Source: Niabella agricola (lineage in GTDB: Bacteria > Bacteroidota > Bacteroidia > Chitinophagales > Chitinophagaceae). From it: a stretch of DNA of 64,000 nt. A program made the position numbers and the translations under genes. Shown one piece after another: positions 44,304 through 52,865 of this stretch (position 1 is its first letter; every line of letters starts with the position of its first letter). The notes beneath the pieces were generated by a model, which ran no database searches, was not told where the DNA came from, and saw only the letters and a program-made list of their open reading frames with translations. The DNA lies in NCBI RefSeq assembly GCF_021538615.1, contig NZ_JAJHIZ010000003.1:2542001-2606000 (forward strand), in the 5' to 3' direction.

Positions 44304-45267
44304 GGTTCATTTTCGCAATTAACGGCCCTGCTCCTTTTTCCAAAATCTTCGCAGCGGCGGCTTTCCCGGCTGCGTTGGCTGCATCGATTGCATAGGTTTC
44401 ATCCATTTCTATTTTTTGCCAACCATCGGGTGTAACAATACTTCCTTTGAAATGCAGGTTGTTTTGATGAATGGTTGCCAGCGCGCTGATCGGTGTGGCA
44501 CAGCCCCCCATGAGCGCGCTTAAAAAATCTCTTTCGGCTTTTACACAATACGCCGTTTCTGCATGATTGATGCGGCTGCATGCACGCAGTACTGCTGTAT
44601 CTCCTTTCCGGGCGGTGATCATGATGGCACCCTGGGCGGGGGCGGGCAGCATCCAGTTAAGGCTGATGCTGTTGGCCGGTTTCAATCCAATACGATCCAG
44701 ACCTGCTTCGGCAAAAATGGCTCCGAACCAATTGCTTTCGGCAAGCTTGCGCAGCCGTGTATTTACGTTTCCACGGATATTTTCGATGGTATGACCCGGG
44801 AACCGGTGCAGCCATTGCGCTTTACGACGTACACTGCTGGTGGCGATAGTTAGGGGAAATGTTTCAGTTTCAACGTTTAAAGTTTCAAGACCTGAGATCT
44901 GAGATCTCAAATCTGAAATCTGAGATTTGTCATCCGGCGCCTGCCAGTTGGGATTTAAGACCAGGATATCGTTATAGGAGGCGCGTTCCAGAACAGCAGT
45001 TTCTACAATTCCTTCGGGCAATTGAACAGGCACATCTTTCATGCTGTGCACCGCCACATCAATCCGGTTATTCAGTAAAGCGGTGTCCAGTACTCTGGTA
45101 AAAACACCCTGAACCCCCATGGAATAAAGAGGGGTTACCTGGTCAAGGTCTCCTTCGCTTTTAACCAATTCCAACGCTGCGGGGGTGCCTAAATTTTCCA
45201 GGAGGTTTTTTACCTGGGTGGCCTGCCAAACGGCCAGCTGACTGTCTCGGGTGCCAATACGGATCAT
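44293..45267 (-). CDS. hemC: hydroxymethylbilane synthase with an extra repeat-encoded segment
   Basis: Polymerises four porphobilinogens to hydroxymethylbilane. 324 residues, about 15-20 above the usual length. Catalytic Asp78 is in VAVHSMKDVP, the phosphate-binding arginines in IATSSVRRKAQ (141-151) and the dipyrromethane-binding Cys in MGGCATPISAL. Residues about 113-136 (KSQISDLRSQISG and on) are not part of the family and are encoded exactly by heptanucleotide tract 12. The frame stays open through it. The insertion lies in a surface loop between domain strands before the ATSSVRR motif, so activity is probably kept. Confidence 0.94.
   Translation of the reverse strand: MIRIGTRDSQLAVWQATQVKNLLENLGTPAALELVKSEGDLDQVTPLYSMGVQGVFTRVLDTALLNNRIDVAVHSMKDVPVQLPEGIVETAVLERASYNDILVLNPNWQAPDDKSQISDLRSQISGLETLNVETETFPLTIATSSVRRKAQWLHRFPGHTIENIRGNVNTRLRKLAESNWFGAIFAEAGLDRIGLKPANSISLNWMLPAPAQGAIMITARKGDTAVLRACSRINHAETAYCVKAERDFLSALMGGCATPISALATIHQNNLHFKGSIVTPDGWQKIEMDETYAIDAANAAGKAAAAKILEKGAGPLIAKMNHAQ
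44860..44929. repeat. heptanucleotide-periodic tract 12, inside hemC
   Basis: Ten consecutive 7-nt units, 70 nt. Units of the GTTTCAA type are joined directly to units of the AGATCTG type, so two tract flavours meet here within coding sequence. Confidence 0.8.
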
Positions 45268-45283
45268 AATAAAATATCCGGGG

Positions 45284-46534
45284 TCAGAGAAGCTGCAGGT
45301 AATCGTTGATACTGCTGATAAACTGGCAGCCTTTATCGTGCCGCACTTTGAGGTTTACCGCCAGCTGCTTTACCGCCTTTTGGGCGCGCATTACCCGCTC
45401 TGTTTCGCTGATCAGTTCTTTATCCTTATAAAATTCGCAAACACCTGTTTGCATTAAATCAATTTCACGTAGTTTGTTTTTCCAGGTTTTCAGGTGAAGG
45501 GCATAATGATAATCTCTCAGCCAGCCCAGAAACTCCTTTTTGAAATACTCAATAATATTGAGTGCCCGGGGCACTTCTGCTTTGCGCTTCGCCAGGGTTT
45601 TATCCAGTATGGTATTCGAAATCTCATCCACGTCAATTACCGTAACCTGATCCATGTTCCGGATAGCCGGATGTACATTCACCGGCACAGAAAGATCCAG
45701 GAATAATTGCTTTGCGCCGGGTGCCACATGCGCTGGTACCACCATGGGCTCGCTGGCATTCGTACATACAATTACAATATCGGAAGCACGAATTGCAGCA
45801 GCTTTATCCGCATAGGAAGCAAACCGGATCCCATGATCTGCAGCGATCTGTTCTGCAACGGCATCCGTACGGTTCATAATCGTAACAGAAGTATGCGGCA
45901 AATAGGTGTTCAGGTTTTTGCAAACGTTTACTCCAAATTTTCCGGCACCGATGATCAGCACTTTTTTCTGCGCGATGTCTTTTATATTCTGTAATAATTC
46001 AATCGCAGCAAATGAAACAGAAACAGTTCCGTCGCTGAGATTGGTTTCTGTTTTTATTTTTTTTGAAGCCTGGAATGCAAAACTCAGCATCCGGTCCATT
46101 ACCGGGCCAATCAGTTGCTGACCACGAGCCGTGTCCACCGCTCTTTTCAGCTGCCCCAGGATTTCATAGTCGCCCAGTATCTGCGAATCAAGACCTGCTG
46201 CTACATTGAACAGGTGCTGCAGTGCTTCCTCACCATTCTTAAAATAACCGCACTCGTAAAAAGCTGCTTTATCGCCATGCGTGTGAGGCACCAGCAACTC
46301 CACCAACTGCATTACCGATTCTGCAAATCCGTAGATCTCCGTCCGGTTGCAGGTAGATACCACAAATACACTTTTTAGGCCTGCCGCCTTTGCACTTTTT
46401 CCTAACGTGACAAATGCCTCATTTGTAATGGAAAACAGTCCTCTGGTTGCTGCGTCGGCCTTATGATAGTTAATGCCCGCAATGCAAAAACGATCTAAAA
46501 CCTGCTTTGAAATATGAAATTCTTCTAACGACAT
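45284..46534 (-). CDS. hemA: glutamyl-tRNA reductase
   Basis: First committed step of the C5 haem pathway: reduces glutamyl-tRNA to glutamate-1-semialdehyde with NADPH. 416 residues. The catalytic Cys62 sits in VVSTCNRTEIYG; the NADPH domain carries VLIIGAGKFGVNVCKNL, and the C-terminal helical dimerisation domain follows. First gene of the minus-strand haem operon, with a -7 element 10 nt upstream. The next enzyme, hemL, is not in this window. Confidence 0.96.
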   Translation of the reverse strand: MSLEEFHISKQVLDRFCIAGINYHKADAATRGLFSITNEAFVTLGKSAKAAGLKSVFVVSTCNRTEIYGFAESVMQLVELLVPHTHGDKAAFYECGYFKNGEEALQHLFNVAAGLDSQILGDYEILGQLKRAVDTARGQQLIGPVMDRMLSFAFQASKKIKTETNLSDGTVSVSFAAIELLQNIKDIAQKKVLIIGAGKFGVNVCKNLNTYLPHTSVTIMNRTDAVAEQIAADHGIRFASYADKAAAIRASDIVIVCTNASEPMVVPAHVAPGAKQLFLDLSVPVNVHPAIRNMDQVTVIDVDEISNTILDKTLAKRKAEVPRALNIIEYFKKEFLGWLRDYHYALHLKTWKNKLREIDLMQTGVCEFYKDKELISETERVMRAQKAVKQLAVNLKVRHDKGCQFISSINDYLQLL

Positions 46535-46544
46535 AATTCAGGCG

Positions 46545-46552
46545 CAAATGTA
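46545..46552 (-). promoter_or_regulatory. -7 element (TACATTTG) of the hemA operon
   Basis: Exact TAnnTTTG on the minus strand, 10 nt before the hemA ATG. Confidence 0.55.
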
Positions 46553-46605
46553 TAAAGGATAAGTGGTAGTATCGTCATACTTTTGTCACCGGGGCCTAAA
46601 AAAAG

Positions 46606-46621
46606 CATGATTTTTATCATG
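46606..46621. promoter_or_regulatory. palindrome CATGAT-N4-ATCATG, Crp/Fnr-like site
   Basis: A perfect 16-bp inverted repeat with half-sites TGAT/ATCA separated by four T, the same arrangement as Fnr-type boxes. It lies between the hemA and hemH promoters, centred about 64 nt before the predicted hemH transcript start. Confidence 0.5.
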
Positions 46622-46632
46622 ATTTTTCATTA

Positions 46633-46661
46633 TTACAGACAGTATGATTGTCTGACTGTAA
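46633..46661. promoter_or_regulatory. inverted repeat next to the hemH promoter
   Basis: TTACAGACA (46633-46641) and, after 7 nt, TGTCTG-AC-TGTAA (46649-46661). It is palindromic apart from a two-base insertion and covers the -33 zone of the hemH promoter, as a repressor site would. Confidence 0.45.
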
Positions 46662-46665
46662 CCTG

Positions 46666-46673
46666 TATCTTTG
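46666..46673 (+). promoter_or_regulatory. -7 element (TATCTTTG) toward hemH
   Basis: Exact TAnnTTTG. It implies a leader of about 220 nt before hemH. Confidence 0.5.
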
Positions 46674-46679
46674 CCGGTT

Positions 46680-46902
46680 GTTATCCTTTTATCTCATGGG
46701 TTCAAAACGGCCCTTTTAAAGGCGCGTACCATTTTTTAACGCTGCGCTAAAAAAAAGCAAAGGTTAGGTGAAGGAATGACCGGAACCGTAAAAATTTCAA
46801 CCAGATTTTTTTGCAACGGTAAAAAGAATAACATAAAAACAGGCAGCACTTCCTGTAAGCACCATTGCAGACGGAAGCGCTCATTTTTTATATAAGAAAG
46901 CA
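46680..46902 (+). other. long untranslated leader of hemH
   Basis: No gene is recognisable. A seven-codon frame (ATG 46696, stop 46717-46719) is the only upstream reading frame near the transcript start. The minus-strand frame 46736-46951 overlaps hemH and has no domain. No known riboswitch fold is apparent by eye. Confidence 0.4.
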
Positions 46903-47928
46903 ATGCGTAAAACAGGAGTAATATTAATGAATCTGGGATCTCCGGATTCAACCGAGGTAAAGGATGTGAAACGATACCTGGACGAGTTTTTAATGGACAA
47001 ACGGGTAATTGACAAGCCCTGGTTGTTACGGTTCCTTCTCATCAAAGGCATTATTGTTCCGTTCAGGGCCCCGAAATCGGCAGAGGCCTACAAGGCCATC
47101 TGGTGGAAGGAAGGCTCACCACTAATCGTGTTATCAAAACAACTGCAGGAAGCCGTTCAGAAAAAGACGGATCTTCCGGTTGAACTCTCCATGCGCTATG
47201 GAAACCCAACACCGGAAGCAGCCTATGCCGCCCTGCTGAAACGTATGCCGGACATAGAAGAAGTAATCCTGATGCCTTTGTATCCGCATTACGCCATGAG
47301 CAGTTTTGAAACGGCGGTGGAGCATATGAAAGATGCTTACAAAAAAAAGAATTATCCGTTCAAACTAAAGGTGGTCCCTCCTTTCTATAAACATCCTTCC
47401 TATATCCATGCATTGGCTGAAAGCATGCGGCCTTACCTGCAGGACGATTTTGACCAGTTGTTATTCAGCTATCACGGTATTCCCGAACGGCATGTGCTGA
47501 AGAGCGATCCTACCAAGCAACACTGTATGCAGGTAGAGAATTGCTGCTTTAAATCGAGCCCATCACACCCTACCTGCTACCGGCACCAGGTAACCATTAC
47601 CAGTGAGCTGGTGGCTAAAAAACTGGGATTGCGTAAAGATCAATGGCAGCAAAGCTACCAGAGCCGCCTGGGGCGCGATCCCTGGCTATTGCCCAATACA
47701 CAGGTCCGCCTGCCGGAGCTGCCGAAAGAGCAGGTTAAAAAGCTGGTAGTAGTGTGCCCCTCATTTGTTAGTGATTGCCTGGAAACGCTGGAAGAAATTG
47801 AAATGCGGGGCAAGGAAGAATTTATCGAAAACGGCGGTGAGCGTTATACCTATATTCCCTGCATGAATACCAGCGCGCTTTGGGTGGATGCCGTGCTGCA
47901 GTTGATTGAAGAAACCCGGCAGGCATAG
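46903..47928 (+). CDS. hemH: ferrochelatase
   Basis: Inserts Fe2+ into protoporphyrin IX (or coproporphyrin) as the final haem step. 341 residues. N-terminal VILMNLGSPDS, the active-site FSYHGIPERHV with its metal-binding His, and a late FVSDCLETLEEIEMRG with conserved Glu. Between about 205 and 230 a cluster of four cysteines (HCMQVENCCFK and HPTCYRHQ) may hold an Fe-S cluster or zinc, seen in some bacterial ferrochelatases. Divergent from hemA. Confidence 0.95.
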   Translation: MRKTGVILMNLGSPDSTEVKDVKRYLDEFLMDKRVIDKPWLLRFLLIKGIIVPFRAPKSAEAYKAIWWKEGSPLIVLSKQLQEAVQKKTDLPVELSMRYGNPTPEAAYAALLKRMPDIEEVILMPLYPHYAMSSFETAVEHMKDAYKKKNYPFKLKVVPPFYKHPSYIHALAESMRPYLQDDFDQLLFSYHGIPERHVLKSDPTKQHCMQVENCCFKSSPSHPTCYRHQVTITSELVAKKLGLRKDQWQQSYQSRLGRDPWLLPNTQVRLPELPKEQVKKLVVVCPSFVSDCLETLEEIEMRGKEEFIENGGERYTYIPCMNTSALWVDAVLQLIEETRQA

Positions 47929-47938
47929 GGAAATGGAG

Positions 47939-48011
47939 GGTTGAGGTTTGAATTCAGATGTCAGACGTCAGAGGTCAGAAATACAACCACATCTCCACAT
48001 TTTCAAATTCC
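47939..48011. repeat. heptanucleotide-periodic tract 13
   Basis: 47939-47980 has six units (GGTTGAG, GTTTGAA, GTCAGAC, GTCAGAG, GTCAGAA types); after 10 nt three more follow at 47991-48011 (ATCTCCA, CATTTTC, AAATTCC). It fills the convergent gap after hemH. Confidence 0.65.
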
Positions 48012-48017
48012 CCTTTT

Positions 48018-48935
48018 TTATAAACCGTTCAGGTCCGGCAATACCGTCCAATAGCTCAGCACGATACGCCTGCGCTCATCGGTGGGTTTATAATCGGTGA
48101 TCCGTGGAGAAGGATATTCTTCTCCTTTTCCATAAGCCACATACCCGACTTTAAGTGTATTAAAATTTTTGAACTTGCCCGTATTGTTTCCCAGTACGAT
48201 TTTCATATTACGCACCATTTCTTTTGCCCGCAGATCGGATAGTAACTGGTTCATTAGTTTTTGTGATGGATTATCACTATCCAGAATCTTCGTCATCTCT
48301 TTATAGAGTTGGCCGTTCCGGGCTACCGGCGTAGAATCTGAATACCCCACAAATACAATACGGGCTTCGCGCGCGATGCCAGCGTATTTATTGGAGAGGT
48401 AAGACAATGAATCGATAATGGGCGTAAAATGGGCACGGATAGAAGGCATGGCCGATTGCGGAATCCGGTATACACCTGGGTCAAAAAACGCCGCGTAATG
48501 AAACATCTGGTATTTGGCGGTACTTACCGATTCTTTCAGCATGCGATACACTTCCTCGCGCTTTTTTTGCGCCGTATTAAAGGAATCCAGGATGATGAGT
48601 TTTGCCAGAATATCAGAGGAGTTGATCCCCTTTTTGAACGAAGTCCTGCTTTTGGTAGCCGCGTCCATAATCAGCGCAAGCTCCTGGACGCTGTTCAGCC
48701 GGCCGTTAAGTTTGTCAAGGATCCGCTGAACATCATTGTTTAAAACACTGTCGATGCTATGGTTGCCTGCTTTAACATCCAGGATCTTTTTTATGGAATC
48801 CAGCTTAACGGACTCTGCATTTACTATTTTTTTGGTTTTTTCACTGGTGGCCCGGGCGGTTGTCAGCTGTTTTTGCGAGCCGCAGGAAAATAACATCAGA
48901 AGGGTGAAAACAAAAGGATAAAATTTCATAGTCAA
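48018..48935 (-). CDS. OmpA-like peptidoglycan-associated lipoprotein
   Basis: 305 residues. Lipobox LMLFSC at about 14-19. The middle (40-150) is helical and possibly coiled. The C-terminal 110 residues fit the OmpA-like fold: ARIVFVGYSDSTPV, LSDLRAKEMVRNMK and the final PTDERRRIVLSYW. Expected to be anchored to the outer membrane and to touch the cell wall. The start is directly next to the stop of the preceding gene; an ATG two codons later is equally possible. Third gene of the hybrid-kinase operon. Confidence 0.8.
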   Translation of the reverse strand: MTMKFYPFVFTLLMLFSCGSQKQLTTARATSEKTKKIVNAESVKLDSIKKILDVKAGNHSIDSVLNNDVQRILDKLNGRLNSVQELALIMDAATKSRTSFKKGINSSDILAKLIILDSFNTAQKKREEVYRMLKESVSTAKYQMFHYAAFFDPGVYRIPQSAMPSIRAHFTPIIDSLSYLSNKYAGIAREARIVFVGYSDSTPVARNGQLYKEMTKILDSDNPSQKLMNQLLSDLRAKEMVRNMKIVLGNNTGKFKNFNTLKVGYVAYGKGEEYPSPRITDYKPTDERRRIVLSYWTVLPDLNGL

Positions 48936-49352
48936 TTATTGAGGTACCGGCTTAATGGTAAAGCCCCCTTGTTTGTCGGGCTTACGGGTTTTAATTTTTT
49001 CTTCCAGTATCCGGTCATAAATTTTCTTCCGGTAGTCAGCTATTATTTCTTTGTTCGCTGTATCGGTGTTGCTTTTTTTCTGGGAGATCTGAGATATTTC
49101 CTTTAATTGTAAATTGATCAAAGTAGTATTGTTACCGAGTTTTAATTCATTAAACGACAACAGCATTTCATCAAGGGATGGATGCCGATGAGCATCAGCG
49201 CTGCGCTCTGAATCTTCCTGGAGCTGCCAGTTGAGCACCAGCCCAAGGACCAGGGCAATTGAAACCACCCATAATCCTGCAAGCATCATCCATATGGTCT
49301 TATTCAAACCCTCCTGCCTTAAGGTATCTTTTATACGCTGTTGGGATGCCAT
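48936..49352 (-). CDS. small single-pass membrane protein, unknown
   Basis: 138 residues. One membrane helix (WMMLAGLWVVSIALVLGLVL, about 21-40) with a short cytoplasmic N-terminus and a hydrophilic, probably coiled extracytoplasmic part. No family recognised. It lies between the hybrid kinase (17 nt gap) and the OmpA-like lipoprotein (no gap), so it may connect the kinase with the envelope lipoprotein (inference). Confidence 0.7.
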   Translation of the reverse strand: MASQQRIKDTLRQEGLNKTIWMMLAGLWVVSIALVLGLVLNWQLQEDSERSADAHRHPSLDEMLLSFNELKLGNNTTLINLQLKEISQISQKKSNTDTANKEIIADYRKKIYDRILEEKIKTRKPDKQGGFTIKPVPQ

Positions 49353-49369
49353 TGCTTTTGGATTATTTT

Positions 49370-51532
49370 TTATGATGTAAATACGGCTCCTGTTTTATCT
49401 ACCTGTTGAATGAACGCTTCACATTCCCGGATCATTGTTTCGGCACTGCTATCTGCCGTTATGGTATGTTTTTTTAACAATTCCAGTATCGGATGGTTGG
49501 GGCCAAACGCGGAAAAGGTAGATTTAACACGATGCAGGATGCGCGCCAGCTCCTGGGCGTTACCCGCCGTGGCAGATGCGCGCAGGGCTTCTTTATCCAG
49601 TTCCCATTGCTTCCCGATTTCCGATAACAGTTCCTTCATCACCGCTTCATCGCCGCCTACCAGCTCCATAAAAAATTCCATACCACCGGTTGTATCCGTT
49701 ACAGAAGCATGTGATTCTGCACCAGACCGCAGCGGCATCCATTTTAGTATCTTGCCGATAATATCGGGTTCCTCAATGGGTTTTGAAATATAGTCATTAA
49801 AACCTGCCGCAAAGCACCGCTTGATTTCATTTTCCATAACATAAGCAGTCATCGCAATGGCGGGTGTATGAATATGCAATTCATCCCGGATGATGGATAT
49901 AGCTTTATAACCATTCATATGGGGCATCTGGATATCCATCAGAATCAGATCATAATGCTGCTCCTGTATCCGTTCCAGGGCCTCCAGGCCATTCTCGGCT
50001 ACTTCTATATTGAGATGGTACTTTTTTAAAAGGTGCTTCAGCAACACCCGGTTGGCCGCATTGTCTTCTACTACCAATGCTGTATGTCCCGAAAAATCGG
50101 CGGTTGGTTTACCCGCTTTTTTGTGGGTTATTACAGGGGCATCTGTTACCTTTTCAAAAATAGCCGTAAACGTAAACTTGGATCCCAGCCCTATTTCGCT
50201 GTTTACAGAAACCGATCCTCCCATATGCTCTACCAGGCTTTTTACAATGCTCAAACCCAGGCCAGTGCCGCCATGCTGGCGGGTGGTCATTTGTTCCAGT
50301 TGCTCAAACCGGTCAAAAATAAGATCCACTTTTTCCTTCGGAATGCCTTCGCCGGTATCTTTTACACTAAATACCAGCTTATAAGCATCTTCCTTTTCAA
50401 ACGGTAATATGCCCACGTGAATATGCACACCCCCATAAGATGTAAACTTAATGGCGTTGTTGATCAGGTTCACCAGCACTTGCTTCAGCCGCTCCGGATC
50501 CCCTTTTATAAATGTAGGTGTTTGCGGATCGATATCCCAGTGATAAGTCAGCTTCTTTTCATTTACAAGGGCCGAAAACATGCGTTTCAGGTCTTCAAAT
50601 AATTCCGGCAGATTAAAGGGAATGCGTTTGATGCGAAGCTTGCCCGCTTCTATAGAGGAAAAGTCGAGTATATCATTTACAATATGCAGGAGGTTATACC
50701 CATTGGAAATAATGGTAGTTGTATATTCTTTTTGAGTCGGATTGAGCGGTGTATCAGATAGCAGATTTCCAAACCCGATGAGCGAATTTAAGGGAGTGCG
50801 CAGCTCATGACTCATATTTGCCAGGAATTCATCCTTGGCATTTTTGCTTTTGACGGCGGCCTCTCTCGCCAGGCGCAGTTCTTTTATCAGCACCTGCTGC
50901 TGCCACTGGCGGATTACGATAATCGTTGTAAAGATCAGCACGGCAATAATTGCCGCAATGGATAATACTCGGTTATACGCCGAAAGCTGACTGGCATGTG
51001 CTGAATTGGTAACCAGCGTTTGCTGTAATTGATTTTCCAGGAATTTTTCAACCAGTACTCCGTAGCGGTATACATTTTCACCGGGCTTTGATTTCCGGAG
51101 AGAGTCCGTCAGGTTATTCAGCAAATGGGCATCATTCTGTTGCCGGGCGTCTAAAACGGCATAGGAAAGATTCAACTGGGCATTTACCGCATCCATGAGG
51201 CTTTTCAGGTTAGGGATATGCCCTTTTCTGCCAATAGCTTCGTTCAGAATGTTTGCATTGTATCCAAACAATGTTAGGGAATCGCCCAATACGTCGGAAG
51301 AGTCCGCCCGGGTAATAGTGCTTATCTGACTAAATCGGGATTGCAATGTAAACGACATGTTTACGAGGTGTTGCATTTCATTGTTGGTCTTAAAGGTTTC
51401 AACCGCTTCAATATTTCCCTTTTGCAACGCCTGTGTAGCTTTATCGGTAAGTGTTTGCGTAAAGATGATGCTAGCAACGAGTAAAAAAGCAAAGAAAATA
51501 AGCAAAAAATAGTTATAGTTTCTTTTTTGCAT
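49370..51532 (-). CDS. hybrid sensor kinase with receiver and HPt domains
   Basis: 720 residues. Membrane helices at about 9-26 and 189-207 flank a 160-residue helical periplasmic sensor. The kinase core has His242 in ANMSHELRTPLN, NLINNAIKFT, KDTGEGIP and GGTGLGLSIV. The receiver domain carries Asp533 in LILMDIQMP. A C-terminal HPt domain has His667 in ILHRVKSTFSAFG. A complete His-Asp-His relay is therefore in one protein, and an output regulator must be encoded elsewhere. First gene of a three-gene operon. Confidence 0.93.
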   Translation of the reverse strand: MQKRNYNYFLLIFFAFLLVASIIFTQTLTDKATQALQKGNIEAVETFKTNNEMQHLVNMSFTLQSRFSQISTITRADSSDVLGDSLTLFGYNANILNEAIGRKGHIPNLKSLMDAVNAQLNLSYAVLDARQQNDAHLLNNLTDSLRKSKPGENVYRYGVLVEKFLENQLQQTLVTNSAHASQLSAYNRVLSIAAIIAVLIFTTIIVIRQWQQQVLIKELRLAREAAVKSKNAKDEFLANMSHELRTPLNSLIGFGNLLSDTPLNPTQKEYTTTIISNGYNLLHIVNDILDFSSIEAGKLRIKRIPFNLPELFEDLKRMFSALVNEKKLTYHWDIDPQTPTFIKGDPERLKQVLVNLINNAIKFTSYGGVHIHVGILPFEKEDAYKLVFSVKDTGEGIPKEKVDLIFDRFEQLEQMTTRQHGGTGLGLSIVKSLVEHMGGSVSVNSEIGLGSKFTFTAIFEKVTDAPVITHKKAGKPTADFSGHTALVVEDNAANRVLLKHLLKKYHLNIEVAENGLEALERIQEQHYDLILMDIQMPHMNGYKAISIIRDELHIHTPAIAMTAYVMENEIKRCFAAGFNDYISKPIEEPDIIGKILKWMPLRSGAESHASVTDTTGGMEFFMELVGGDEAVMKELLSEIGKQWELDKEALRASATAGNAQELARILHRVKSTFSAFGPNHPILELLKKHTITADSSAETMIRECEAFIQQVDKTGAVFTS

Positions 51533-51933
51533 GATTTACATATAATATTATATTTAAGTGCCGGGCACTGGTTTACTAACCTCCCCAAATACAGCATTTA
51601 CCAGCAATGCCTTACTTCCCAAGGATACGGTTCATGATTTCGGGAGTCCAAAATTATATATATTCTCATTCTAATGCAAAAAGAAGGCCGGTATTTCGGA
51701 CTTTGTGGTGAGCGCCGTTGGGTTTTGGTTTTGGCTACAACCAGCGCTGCGCCCTGATTCTTGACATAAAAACGAATATATCTGACTGATATCGAACACG
51801 TTGTGTTTTCAAGTGCTGAGGTATCGCTAAAGGCACCGCAAAAAAACCGTCATTTTTACAGAAACTGTTCCCCGGTATACAGAAAGCTGGTATCTTAGTC
51901 ATCTGAATCGGTTTGTCTTAAATATACATCCCC
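51533..51933. other. divergent gap without a recognisable gene
   Basis: About 400 nt between the hybrid kinase and hemJ. It is A/T-rich around 51640-51680, with no exact TAnnTTTG in either direction and no coding frame of note. A stretch resembling a sigma70 -35 (TTGACA at 51761) is not meaningful in this phylum. Confidence 0.45.
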
Positions 51934-52494
51934 TTGACTTATTTATATTTAAAAGCAGTTCATATTATTTTTGTGGTTACCTGGTTTGCAGGACTTTTTT
52001 ACATGCCGCGGTTGTTCATTTACAACGTGGAAGCCAATGAACAGCCACAGCCGGCGCAGGAATTGCTGCACCGCCAGTTCACCAAAATGATGAAGCCGCT
52101 CTGGTATGGTATTACCTGGCCTTCGGCGATCATTACACTGATTATGGGGCTTTCCGTATTGTTTAAGGGCTCCTGGGCACAAACGCTTTTAAAACCCGAA
52201 GGTTTCTGGCTCCTGCTGAAGCTGATCCTGGTGTTGTTTTTATACGCCTACCATTACTCGCTGCACCGGATTTTTAAACAGCAAATGGCTGGAATTTATA
52301 AATACAACTCCGACCAGTTGCGGATGTGGAACGAGGTGGCCACCATCTTCCTGGTTGCGATTGTTATGCTGGTTGTGGTAAAAAAAGAGATCAGTGTTAT
52401 CTGGGGCTTGGTGGGTATGCTCCTGCTGATCTTTATCCTGATGCTGGCCATCCGCATTTATAAACGGGTGCGCAATAGAAAAACAAGGGGTTGA
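51934..52494 (+). CDS. hemJ: protoporphyrinogen IX oxidase HemJ
   Basis: Membrane enzyme (UPF0093/HemJ) that oxidises protoporphyrinogen IX to protoporphyrin IX. 186 residues with about five membrane helices. The signature YLYLKAVHIIFVVTWFAGLFY contains the haem-ligating His10, and FWLLLKLILVLFLYAYHYSL follows. The in-frame stop at 51919-51921 and absence of ATG leave the TTG at 51934 as the only sensible start. It supplies the step between HemF/HemN and HemH. Confidence 0.9.
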   Translation: MTYLYLKAVHIIFVVTWFAGLFYMPRLFIYNVEANEQPQPAQELLHRQFTKMMKPLWYGITWPSAIITLIMGLSVLFKGSWAQTLLKPEGFWLLLKLILVLFLYAYHYSLHRIFKQQMAGIYKYNSDQLRMWNEVATIFLVAIVMLVVVKKEISVIWGLVGMLLLIFILMLAIRIYKRVRNRKTRG

Positions 52495-52510
52495 GATCTT
52501 TTTTTGAAGG

Positions 52511-52578
52511 TTCTATTCGTTTCAAATTTAATATCCTGACAATTCGGAAGCGTTCCAGGTTTAACGTTTCAGTTTAGG
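52511..52578. repeat. heptanucleotide-periodic tract 14, two blocks
   Basis: 52511-52531 (TTCTATT, CGTTTCA, AATTTAA) and 52551-52578 (CGTTCCA, GGTTTAA, CGTTTCA, GTTTAGG), downstream of hemJ. Confidence 0.55.
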
Positions 52579-52683
52579 TTCGGCTTTACGCCTGATGCAC
52601 TTCTCCCAATTCGTTAATGGGCATTCCCTGTTTCCTGTGTAATATTGACCAAAGGAAGATCATTGCGCATAAGGGCAGCTTCA

Positions 52684-52718
52684 CTTTTACATTTAATATT
52701 TCTCATTGGTCATGTTAT
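52684..52718. repeat. heptanucleotide-periodic tract 15
   Basis: Units CTTTTAC, ATTTAAT, ATTTCTC and ATTGGTC, the reverse-strand relative of tracts 2 and 5. The surrounding gap 52495-52811 has no gene I can support. Confidence 0.5.
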
Positions 52719-52811
52719 ATTCCCGCTGTGCGAGATCTGGCTTGATACACCATTCGCACATTCTCAAATTATAAAGTTACCCTATTCCTCCATCCTGCAT
52801 TTTGCCAAATG

Positions 52812-52850
52812 AAAAGAGGGTATTCCGGAATCCGGAACACCCTCTTTTTA
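52812..52850. terminator. bidirectional terminator between hemJ and the oxidase operon
   Basis: AAGAGGGT...ACCCTCTT with an inner TCCGGA/TCCGGA palindrome gives a long stem flanked by A on one side and T on the other, able to end both convergent units. Confidence 0.75.
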
Positions 52851-52865
52851 TGTAATGAGTTTTTG

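Noticed and set aside
46736-46951. Minus-strand 71-residue frame in the hemH leader
   Set aside because: It overlaps the hemH start and shows no recognisable protein features.
51755-51790. sigma70-like TTGACA promoter in the hemJ upstream gap
   Set aside because: The Bacteroidota primary sigma factor does not use this consensus, and the element is far from hemJ.
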